A stretch of DNA of 64,000 nucleotides from Methanobacteriota archaeon (lineage in GTDB: Archaea; Thermoplasmatota; Thermoplasmata; UBA10834). Below, one piece after another: positions 57,080-64,000 of the stretch. A model generated the notes under the pieces. The model worked only from the letters and a program-made list of their open reading frames with translations, did not search any database and had not been told where the DNA came from. Within the stretch, counting starts at the first letter, position 1. The number at the start of each line of letters is the position of its first letter. The stretch spans positions 1 through 64,000 of the forward strand of contig DYTN01000007.1 of assembly GCA_020725925.1 (NCBI GenBank), read 5' to 3'. Both the position numbers and the translations under genes were made by a program.

Positions 57080-57436
57080 CTACCGCTTGTTCTCTATGAC
57101 CACGAATGACACTCTCTTGCTCAGCGGCCTGCACTCCATGATCGTGACGCTGTCGCCGAGCTTCGCCTGCAGGCAGGGCGGCGAGTGTGCCAGGTACTTG
57201 CTGGTCCTCTTCTCGTATCTCTCGTACTTGGGGAGGTACCTCATGTACTCCCTCTCGACCACTACCGTGGCCTGCATCTTGGCCGACACGACCTTCCCGC
57301 CCAGCACCGTGCCCCTGACGGGCAGCTGTCCGTGGAACGGGCAGTGCTTGTCCGCGCACGCGCCCGCCGGCGGCTCGACATCGAGACCGATGTCCGCGGG
57401 CTCGGTCTTGGCCATCTTCTTGACCTTCCTCACCAT
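57080..57436 (-). CDS. rps17: Ribosomal protein uS17
   Basis: [49 protein letters not shown]. Confidence 0.95.
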   Translation of the reverse strand: MVRKVKKMAKTEPADIGLDVEPPAGACADKHCPFHGQLPVRGTVLGGKVVSAKMQATVVVEREYMRYLPKYERYEKRTSKYLAHSPPCLQAKLGDSVTIMECRPLSKRVSFVVIENKR

Positions 57437-57447
57437 CTCATCTCACC

Positions 57448-57711
57448 CTACCGCACCTTCTTGATCCTGTCCTCAGGTCTGAACTTGATGTCCTTCCCGG
57501 AGACCATATGGGTCCTGTGGCCATCGACGAACTTGAACTTGCAGCAGTCCTTGGGGACCTTCCTCTCCCTGCCGTCCTGTTCTATCGTGAGCGTGTTCCT
57601 CGTCTCGTCCACGACCCTGCCCTTGATGCCGACGTACTCCGCGCAGGTGGACTCGACGACCTCCGCTCCGAGGCCGATGAACTCCCGTCTCCGGAAATCT
57701 CCTGAACTCAT
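57448..57711 (-). CDS. rnp1: RNase P protein component 1 (Rpp29)
   Basis: EFIGLGAEVVESTCAEYVGIKGRVVDETRNTLTIEQDGRERKVPKDCCKFKF. Confidence 0.93.
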   Translation of the reverse strand: MSSGDFRRREFIGLGAEVVESTCAEYVGIKGRVVDETRNTLTIEQDGRERKVPKDCCKFKFVDGHRTHMVSGKDIKFRPEDRIKKVR

Positions 57712-57723
57712 GCTCGGTTTCCT

Positions 57724-58017
57724 TCACTCCACGGAAAACCCCAGCTCCTCCAGGACCTCCTTGACCTTCTTCTTGTGATCCCCCTGGAGCTCTATCCTGC
57801 CGTCCTTGGCAGTGCCCCCGGCGGCGCACCTGGTCTTCAGCTTCCTCGTGAGGTCCTCCAGATCGATGTCCGTGTCGTCTATGCCCTCGACAACGGTCAC
57901 GATCTTGCCGTAGCGTCTGGTGTCCGAGAGTATGCGTATCTTCTGCTGTTCCTTGGCAATCTGCTCACACATGCACAGCTCTTCTGGCAGTCCGCAAACC
58001 GAGCATATTCCAGCCAT
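57724..58017 (-). CDS. Translation initiation factor SUI1/eIF1
   Basis: [18 protein letters not shown]...[35 protein letters not shown]. Confidence 0.93.
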   Translation of the reverse strand: MAGICSVCGLPEELCMCEQIAKEQQKIRILSDTRRYGKIVTVVEGIDDTDIDLEDLTRKLKTRCAAGGTAKDGRIELQGDHKKKVKEVLEELGFSVE

Positions 58018-58340
58018 TACTTCTTCTCCTCCTTCTTGGGCTTCTCAGCCTTCTCCTTCTTCTCCTTCTGCTTGGGGGCCTTCGCCTCCGTCTTCTCCGC
58101 GGGGGCCTTCTTGACGGGCTTGGCAGCCTCTGCCATCCCCAGCTCCCGCTGGACCGTGTGTATGCGGGCGATGCTCGTCCGGAGGGCCCGGATCTTTCCT
58201 GGGCTCGCGGGCGCCCCGCCCATCGCCGCAACGCCCCTCTCGTGCATCAGCTCGTCGTTCAGCTCCTTGAACTTCGCCCTGATGTCCTCTGGGCGCATCG
58301 ACCTCAACTCCTTCGGCTTCAGCAGGGGCATCCGGCTCAC
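58017..58340 (-). CDS. rpl29: Ribosomal protein uL29 with charged C-terminal tail
   Basis: [30 protein letters not shown]; tail [26 protein letters not shown]. Confidence 0.93.
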   Translation of the reverse strand: MSRMPLLKPKELRSMRPEDIRAKFKELNDELMHERGVAAMGGAPASPGKIRALRTSIARIHTVQRELGMAEAAKPVKKAPAEKTEAKAPKQKEKKEKAEKPKKEEKK

Positions 58341-59329
58341 TCCTCCTTCTTCTCGCCCTCTGCTGCCTCGGGCTTCTTCTCCTCCGCCGGCGCCTCCTCG
58401 ACCTTGTCCACGGGCTCCGCCAATGGGGCGGGCTCGGGGACTGTCATGGCCTGCGTGGGGGCAGGCGTGATGGCCTCTGTGGGCGGCGTCCCAGCCGGTG
58501 CTGGAGCGGCCTCCTTCTTCTTGCGCTTCCTCGGAGGCTTCTTCTCCTCGGCTCCCGGGGCGCCCTCGCCCTCCTTCTTCTTCCTCGGCTTCCTTGGCTT
58601 TGCCGCCGCTGCCCCCGCCTCCGCGGCCTTCTTCAGCTCCTCGACCGCCTCCACAACCTTCTTTTCCTCGGCCTTTGTCTCGGGCGCCGGCTGCGCGGGC
58701 GCGGGTGCTGGGGCGGGCTCTGCGGGCGGCGGGATGATGTCTATCTCGTCCGGCAACCTCGCCTTCGGGTTCATGATCTGGACCGTGACGCCGAGCACTC
58801 CAGGCTTCAGCTTGGCGGCCGCGAACCCCTGCTGCATGAAGTCGAGCTTTGCCTGGCCGCAGTACTTTATGTGGCCGTCCTTGAACTTCTCAGTCCTGTG
58901 CCTCTGGCCCGTCAGCTTCCCCGCGATGATCACCTGGCAGCCCCTGGCGCCGGACTCCATGATCCTCCTTACGGTCGAGTGGCCGGCGCGCCTGAAGTGC
59001 CAGCCCCGCTCGAGCGCGTTCGCGAGCTTCTCCGCCATGATCTGGGCGTTCAGGTTGGGGTTGTCGACCTCCTGGACCTCGATCTGCGGGTTGTTGAAGT
59101 TGAAATCCTCCTCGATGGCCTTCGTGAGGCTCTTGATGGCCTCTCCCCTCCGGCCTATCACCAGGCCCGGCCGCTCGGTTATGAGGGTGACCCTGGTGCC
59201 CATGGGCGTCCTCTGCACGTCCAGCCCGCCGAAGCCTGCCCGGCCGACCTTGGCCATCATGTACTCCTTGAGCAGGATCCTGCGGATGTTCTCCGTGACG
59301 AACTTCCTCTCGCTTGCCATCTTCATCAC
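58337..59329 (-). CDS. rps3: Ribosomal protein uS3 with Ala/Pro/Lys-rich C-terminal extension
   Basis: KH domain ITERPGLVIGRRGEAIKSLTKAIEEDF; long low-complexity C-terminus. Confidence 0.95.
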   Translation of the reverse strand: MMKMASERKFVTENIRRILLKEYMMAKVGRAGFGGLDVQRTPMGTRVTLITERPGLVIGRRGEAIKSLTKAIEEDFNFNNPQIEVQEVDNPNLNAQIMAEKLANALERGWHFRRAGHSTVRRIMESGARGCQVIIAGKLTGQRHRTEKFKDGHIKYCGQAKLDFMQQGFAAAKLKPGVLGVTVQIMNPKARLPDEIDIIPPPAEPAPAPAPAQPAPETKAEEKKVVEAVEELKKAAEAGAAAAKPRKPRKKKEGEGAPGAEEKKPPRKRKKKEAAPAPAGTPPTEAITPAPTQAMTVPEPAPLAEPVDKVEEAPAEEKKPEAAEGEKKEE

Positions 59330-59331
59330 TC

Positions 59332-59781
59332 CTAGGACGCCTCGATCTCCTCCAATATGATCTCTATGTTCGTCGTCTGCTCGTTCCAGGGGGTGCTCCT
59401 GCCCTGCGCCCTGGGCATGTACGACTTCTCGATCCTGCCCCTGTGGGCGGCAGCGACCTTGACCCTCATGTTGTCCGCCTCAAGCCCCTTGTACTCCGCG
59501 TTGGACTGGGCGCTCTCTATCACGCGCAGGATGGCCTTCGCGGCCTTCTTCGGGTATCTGCCGGGCCCGACGCCCGGCTTCGGGCTCAGGAACATCTTGA
59601 AGCGCGTGTAGGGCACTGGCCGCTTCAGGTCGGCGACCTCCTTGAGGTACTTCTTCGCGTCCTCGACCTTCATGCCCGTGAGCATCTTGCAGACTTCCCG
59701 GCAGTGCTTCGGGCTGACGCCCAGTTCCTTGCCTATGGCCTTCGAGGTCGTCTCCGGGTCCGATTCCTGCGTGTATCCCAT
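59332..59781 (-). CDS. rpl22: Ribosomal protein uL22
   Basis: KELGVSPKHCREVCKMLTGMKVEDAKKYLKEV...AQGRSTPWNEQTTNIEIILEE. Confidence 0.95.
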   Translation of the reverse strand: MGYTQESDPETTSKAIGKELGVSPKHCREVCKMLTGMKVEDAKKYLKEVADLKRPVPYTRFKMFLSPKPGVGPGRYPKKAAKAILRVIESAQSNAEYKGLEADNMRVKVAAAHRGRIEKSYMPRAQGRSTPWNEQTTNIEIILEEIEAS

Positions 59782-59796
59782 TGCCCTCGCCCTCCC

Positions 59797-60408
59797 TCAC
59801 TTCAGCGGCATGAACTTGGACGACCTGGTCGCGCCAACCCCGAGGCCGGAGTGCCTCACCGACTTCCTCGTGAGCGCGAACTCGCCCAGGTAGTGCCCGA
59901 TCATCTCGGCCTTGATGTCCACGGGCGAGAACTCCTTGCCGTTGTACACGTGGACGGTCTTGCCGACGAACTCCGGAAGTATGGGTATCTCGCGCCTGTG
60001 AGTCCTGACCGGCTCGTCCGAACTCCTGAGCCTCTTGATGAACGCCTCCTGCTCGGAGTTGAGGCCCCTGATGTAGGTCCTCCTCGCCCTCGCGGGCAGG
60101 AGTTCTATGATCTCCGCGAACGGCAGCTTCAGGAGCTCCTCCAGGGTGTGCCCCCTGTAGGTGAACTCCTTCTTCCTGCGGGCCTGGATCTGGCTCTTCT
60201 TCTTCCTCATCTTCCTTCTCGCGGCCTTCGCCGACCCCGTGAACCTCGCGGAGGGCTTCGCCTTCTTCTCCGGAGGCGGAGCCGCCGCGGCAGGCGCTGC
60301 CGGGGCCGCTGTTGGAGCCGCTGCGGGCTTCGGCGCCCCCGCCTTCTCCGCCGCTGGTGCCTTCGCAGGTGCCTTCTGCTGTGAATCAGCCTTCTTCTCC
60401 TCGGCCAT
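59797..60408 (-). CDS. rps19: Ribosomal protein uS19 with Ala-rich N-terminal extension
   Basis: RREIPILPEFVGKTVHVYNGKEFSPVDIKAEMIGHYLGEFALTRKSVRHSGLGVGATRSSKFMPLK. Confidence 0.95.
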   Translation of the reverse strand: MAEEKKADSQQKAPAKAPAAEKAGAPKPAAAPTAAPAAPAAAAPPPEKKAKPSARFTGSAKAARRKMRKKKSQIQARRKKEFTYRGHTLEELLKLPFAEIIELLPARARRTYIRGLNSEQEAFIKRLRSSDEPVRTHRREIPILPEFVGKTVHVYNGKEFSPVDIKAEMIGHYLGEFALTRKSVRHSGLGVGATRSSKFMPLK

Positions 60409-60411
60409 CTA

Positions 60412-61113
60412 TCACACCTTCCTCTTCTTCCTCTGAGGTGCCAGCCGGCCCACCTTCCTGCCCGGGGGAGTGTTCCTGCCCACGCTCGACTGCGTGCCGA
60501 CGTGCGGGTGGCCGCCTCCGCCGTGCGGGTGGTTGACCGGGTTCATCGCTATGCCTTTGACCTTGAAGTACGCCTTCGCCTTCGCGCCGTACGCGTGGAA
60601 CTTCTTCCCTGACTTCGCGAAGGGCTTCTCCTTGTGCCCGCCGCCTGCCACCAGCCCGACGGTCGCGAGGCACTTGTTGTCGACCTCCTTGAACTTGCCA
60701 GACGGCATCAGGAGGACCGTCTTGTCACCGTGGGTGACGATCGTGGCGGCGGTACCAGCGGTCCTGGCGAACTTCCCGCCGTCCCCTGGCTGGGACTCGA
60801 TGTTGTAGACTATCGTGCCCTCGGGCAGCGCGCCCACAGGCATCGTGTTGCCTGCGGATACGGCGCCCCTCGCGCCGAATGTGATCTCTTGGCCGACGCT
60901 GACGCCGTCGGGCGCGATCATCAGGTGGTCCCTGTCCGAGTACCTCACCTTGACCAGAGGCGCGATCCTCCCGGGCTCGTGGAGGATGTCGACGACGGTC
61001 CCTGAGTCCGCGCGCATCTTCGGGTGGCTGGCGTCCGTGAACCTGAGGTGCCTCGGGGACCTGTACCTTCCGAAGCCCCGGCCCCTCCTCTGTGTGATCA
61101 ACCTCTTTCCCAT
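60412..61113 (-). CDS. rpl2: Ribosomal protein uL2
   Basis: MGKRLITQRRGRGFGRYRSPRHLRF...AMNPVNHPHGGGGHPHVG. Confidence 0.97.
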   Translation of the reverse strand: MGKRLITQRRGRGFGRYRSPRHLRFTDASHPKMRADSGTVVDILHEPGRIAPLVKVRYSDRDHLMIAPDGVSVGQEITFGARGAVSAGNTMPVGALPEGTIVYNIESQPGDGGKFARTAGTAATIVTHGDKTVLLMPSGKFKEVDNKCLATVGLVAGGGHKEKPFAKSGKKFHAYGAKAKAYFKVKGIAMNPVNHPHGGGGHPHVGTQSSVGRNTPPGRKVGRLAPQRKKRKV

Positions 61114-61124
61114 GTCAGCACCAC

Positions 61125-61403
61125 CTAGAATATGCCTATCCTCATGCCGATATCCTCGGCGGAGTAGCCCTCCTTGAGCCTGATGATCGCGTGCTTGCCG
61201 TCCCTCATCAGCTTGACGTTGATCCTGTCCACCTTCGCCTCGAACCGCTCCTCGAAGGCTTTCTTGATCTCGGGTTTGGTCGCATCCTTGCGGACGATGA
61301 ACTCCAGCCTGTTGCCGTCCTTCAGGTCCTGGACGGGCGTGCCGGACATCGCGTTCATCGTCTTCTCTGTGACGTATGGATGCAGGATGATCGTGCGCCT
61401 CAT
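61125..61403 (-). CDS. rpl23: Ribosomal protein uL23
   Basis: MRRTIILHPYVTEKTMNAM...NRLEFIVRKDATKPEIKKAFEERFEAKVDRINV. Confidence 0.95.
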   Translation of the reverse strand: MRRTIILHPYVTEKTMNAMSGTPVQDLKDGNRLEFIVRKDATKPEIKKAFEERFEAKVDRINVKLMRDGKHAIIRLKEGYSAEDIGMRIGIF

Positions 61404-62224
61404 CTCCTCCACGCTCCTATCGTCTGCAGCGCGGACTCGCTCACGAGCATGAGCCTCCCGGGCGCCCCGCCGGGCGCCAGCACGGATGCGTTGAGCTTGC
61501 TCGGGGTCGCGACGTCCACTCCGGGCAGGTTCCTTACGCTCCTGCCGCCGACGCACTCCTTCGAGAGCACGACGAGCAGGCTCTTGGGGACCCTGTACCT
61601 GCGGCCCCGCATCTTGCCCCTCCCTGCCCTGATGTTCGTGCCCTTGAGCGCGCGCTCGACGTCGTCATAGACACCGATCGACTCGAGCGCCTTGACCGCG
61701 TCCTGGGTGCTCTTGATGGATTCGAAGTCGTCCCTGACCACGACTGGGACGGTGAGCCCGTCGCTGAACCTGTGTCCCCGCGCCCGGACGAGCCCCGCCT
61801 CGCTCGTGGCGCGAAGCGCCGAGAGCTTGCCGAGCAGGAGCTCCTTGTGGTTGATCTTCTTGCCCAGGTCCTTCTCCACCTTCGGCGGGTGCGCGCGCCT
61901 GCCCCCGACGTTCCCCGGGGACTGCGCGCCCGTGGAGCTGTTCATCAGCCTCTGGACCCTCGACACTCCTCTCCCCTTGCCCCAGGTCTCCACCGAGTGG
62001 CGCATGCCCGCCCTGGGAGCGGGCGCGTACGGCTGCCTGGCGTTCGCCTCGATGGCCGTAACGGCCCTCCTGATGATGTCGGGCCTGTACTCGCCCTTGA
62101 ACGATTCGGGCAGGTCCAGCTCCCCGGACACCTTGCCGTCCAGGTCGTAGACCATGAGCTTCCCGGGAGCGTGCTTCGGCTTCTCCTCTTCGGCCTTTTT
62201 CTTCTTCACTTGCTTCTCAGCCAT
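61400..62224 (-). CDS. rpl4: Ribosomal protein uL4
   Basis: VETWGKGRGVSRVQRLMNSSTGAQSPGNVGGRRAHPPKVEKDLGKKINHKE. Confidence 0.95.
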   Translation of the reverse strand: MAEKQVKKKKAEEEKPKHAPGKLMVYDLDGKVSGELDLPESFKGEYRPDIIRRAVTAIEANARQPYAPAPRAGMRHSVETWGKGRGVSRVQRLMNSSTGAQSPGNVGGRRAHPPKVEKDLGKKINHKELLLGKLSALRATSEAGLVRARGHRFSDGLTVPVVVRDDFESIKSTQDAVKALESIGVYDDVERALKGTNIRAGRGKMRGRRYRVPKSLLVVLSKECVGGRSVRNLPGVDVATPSKLNASVLAPGGAPGRLMLVSESALQTIGAWRR

Positions 62225-62228
62225 AAAG

Positions 62229-63230
62229 TCACACTCCCTGTTTCGATTCAATGGACACAAAAGTCAGTTCCGGGGGTTCCGTGAGCTTCACTCCCGTCGC
62301 CCTCACGGGCTCCCTGAGCCGCACGATCCTCTTCGTCGGGCCGGGCACGGACCCGTGCAGGAGCATGTAGCTGTTCTTCACCTCGCCGTAGTGGAGGAAC
62401 CCTCCCTTCGGCGTCACCTCAGCCCCGTTGTCACCTATCTTGAGGACGCGCTTGTTCAGCTCGGTCCTCTGATGGAAGCCTATCTGGCCTCCCTGGGGAA
62501 CGGTCGGCCGCACATAGTTGGGCCTCTTCGTGCCCAGCGTGCCCACGAGGCGCCTGTGCTTGCTGTTCTTGTGCATCAGAAGCTTGGTGCCCCATCTCTT
62601 CGTCGTGCCCTGCCATCCCTTCCCCTTGGTGATGGACGAGACATCGATCATCTCGCCTTCCTTGGTGAAATCCTTGATCGTGACTGTCTTGCCCAGGATG
62701 CTCTTGGCGTAGCCGAGCCTGTCCTGGAGCTTCGCCCCGCCAACCCTGATCTCCATGAGCTCCGGGCGCTTCTTCGGCAGCCCGGACACGAGCGTGGGCT
62801 GCGTGTACAGGAGCGCCCTGATGTCGTCGTACTCCAGCTTCTCGACCGCTGCCCAGCCGGCCTTCTCGTCGTAGCTCTTCGGTATCGGCAATCTGCGGGC
62901 CAGCTCCTTGTCCAGGTTCTTGGACCACACCTCTCCAACGGCCTTCCTGCCGTAGGCGGTGTCCTGGTAGAACCTCACGCCGCAGACCTTCATCGGGGGG
63001 ACCTCGAGCACGGTCACAGGCACCTGGACCTCCTGGCCTGCGGTGGTGCTCCTGGGCCTGTAGTCGACGACGAACGCGTGCGTCATGCCCGCCTTGTACC
63101 CGGCGAAGCCCTGGAGCTTCGCCCCGTCGCCCCCTTCCGGCCAGGTCGAGATCCTGGCGGTTATGCTCCTGGCTCTCTTCCTAGGTGAGTAGCCCATCGA
63201 GCCCTTTCTCGGACGTCTTGTGGTTGGCAT
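62229..63230 (-). CDS. rpl3: Ribosomal protein uL3
   Basis: RRPRKGSMGYSPRKRARSITARISTWPEGGDGAKLQGFAGYKAGMTHAFVVD. Confidence 0.96.
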   Translation of the reverse strand: MPTTRRPRKGSMGYSPRKRARSITARISTWPEGGDGAKLQGFAGYKAGMTHAFVVDYRPRSTTAGQEVQVPVTVLEVPPMKVCGVRFYQDTAYGRKAVGEVWSKNLDKELARRLPIPKSYDEKAGWAAVEKLEYDDIRALLYTQPTLVSGLPKKRPELMEIRVGGAKLQDRLGYAKSILGKTVTIKDFTKEGEMIDVSSITKGKGWQGTTKRWGTKLLMHKNSKHRRLVGTLGTKRPNYVRPTVPQGGQIGFHQRTELNKRVLKIGDNGAEVTPKGGFLHYGEVKNSYMLLHGSVPGPTKRIVRLREPVRATGVKLTEPPELTFVSIESKQGV

Positions 63231-63416
63231 CGCTATCCCTCTCGCGGAATCGATGGACCTGTCTGCAGGTCCTCGAGTTCTCGAGCACAGCGTCCCAAAG
63301 GCATTGTTCGTCGGCCGTGACGCCTCGTTCGCGCCTGAAAACCTGTTTCAGCGCGAGTGTTGGGTTGCTCTCGGCATTGCCCACATGGCGTCTGGCCGAT
63401 ACCGCCTAAGGTATCG
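63231..63416 (-). promoter_or_regulatory. Candidate structured 5' leader of the ribosomal protein operon
   Basis: Perfect hairpins GATACC-TTAGGC-GGTATC (63398-63415) and GGACCTG-CAGA-CAGGTCC (63255-63272, minus strand) downstream of a TTTAAATA box. Confidence 0.4.
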
Positions 63417-63440
63417 CGGATTTGCTGAATGGGGTACTGG

Positions 63441-63449
63441 TATTTAAAG
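63441..63449 (-). promoter_or_regulatory. Putative archaeal TATA box for the ribosomal protein operon
   Basis: CCTTTAAATA on the minus strand, about 25 nt upstream of the first hairpin. Confidence 0.5.
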
Positions 63450-63479
63450 GTCACCGAGCTGGCACATGCTGCCGCAGGT

Positions 63480-63800
63480 TCAGAGCTTCCCTTCCTTGGC
63501 CTTCTTCTGGATCCTCTTGCTCCTCTCCTTCGAGGTGAGCCCGGTGACGCGCTCCAGGAACGAGTTGTACGCCTTGATCGTGCTCCTCGCCACGTCGTCC
63601 GGCACCGAGGGGTCCATGACCATGTCCACGAAGAGCGACTTCTTGCCCGGCCACGCCCTGAACTCCTTCAGCGCCCCGAAGGAGGTGACGAACTTCCCGT
63701 CCCTTTCCTCGACCTTTCCGAAGCTGTCCTGTATGAGTGCTCTCAGCTTGTCGGGCTGTATGTTGTCCTGCAGGCCCCTCTTGACCTCGTACTCCTGCAT
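63480..63800 (-). CDS. Small conserved archaeal protein (DUF5611-like)
   Basis: MQEYEVKRGLQDNIQPDKLRALIQDSFGKVEERDGKFVTSFGALKEFRAWPGKKSLFVDM. Confidence 0.65.
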   Translation of the reverse strand: MQEYEVKRGLQDNIQPDKLRALIQDSFGKVEERDGKFVTSFGALKEFRAWPGKKSLFVDMVMDPSVPDDVARSTIKAYNSFLERVTGLTSKERSKRIQKKAKEGKL

Positions 63801-63818
63801 CTCCTCACGCTCACGGGA

Positions 63819-64000
63819 CTAAGCTCGCTGCCGCCTGAAAAACCTTTGGAGGTCCGGCGTGCCCCCCATGACGAAGCCTTCCAGCTCCATGACTGACTCC
63901 CAGATCCCTCTGCACTCGCAGTCAGGCGCCCCCAGCCTCGAGTGGTCCTGGGAGAGAGAGAACGCTTTCACGGAATCCAAGACCACGCCGTCGCACTTCC
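63819..64000 (-). CDS. C-terminal part of an unidentified protein (truncated by window edge)
   Basis: Reading frame KCDGVVLDSVKAFSLSQDHSRLGAPDCECRGIWESVMELEGFVMGGTPDLQRFFRRQRA*. Confidence 0.5.
   Translation of the reverse strand, partial: KCDGVVLDSVKAFSLSQDHSRLGAPDCECRGIWESVMELEGFVMGGTPDLQRFFRRQRA

Overview
This is a GC-rich archaeal chromosomal segment, probably Thermoplasmatota-like euryarchaeal; that placement is inferred from gene content and order and was not tested by a search. The right third (about 46.8-63.2 kb, minus strand) is the universal ribosomal-protein supercluster: uL3-uL4-uL23-uL2-uS19-uL22-uS3-uL29-SUI1-Rnp1-uS17-uL14-uL24-eS4-uL5-uS14-uS8-uL6-eL32-eL19-uL18-uS5-uL30-uL15-SecY-DUF106-Cmk-Cbf5. 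A short TTG-start uS14 gene is absent from the supplied ORF track. The left two thirds carry housekeeping and accessory genes: a GAF histidine kinase, a glutaredoxin/ferredoxin-thioredoxin reductase pair, an ABC exporter, NAC, MptA, RNase HII, GlmS plus a sugar nucleotidyltransferase, AlaX, a GlcD/GlcF-like pair, adenine deaminase plus a purine phosphoribosyltransferase, tRNA-Asp(GTC) and tRNA-Met(CAT). The most interesting candidates are: (1) a PolB2-like, partly degenerate family B polymerase with a ~167-aa mini-intein, encoded with a small protein and a P-loop-less RecA-like protein (a possible archaeal mutasome-type operon); (2) a CARF-like protein next to a PIN-domain nuclease with no CRISPR locus in the window; (3) a Cas4-like nuclease with a transmembrane insertion, next to a CDIN1/C15orf41-like TPD nuclease; (4) a 950-aa membrane/coiled-coil/KaiC-like protein; (5) a short secreted-like peptide with a duplicated GGHAWF motif; (6) a free-standing LAGLIDADG endonuclease beside tRNA-Met; (7) a structured ~185-nt leader before the ribosomal operon; (8) a flavodiiron protein split by a one-base frameshift at a G run. 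No CRISPR array, rRNA or transposase was seen.
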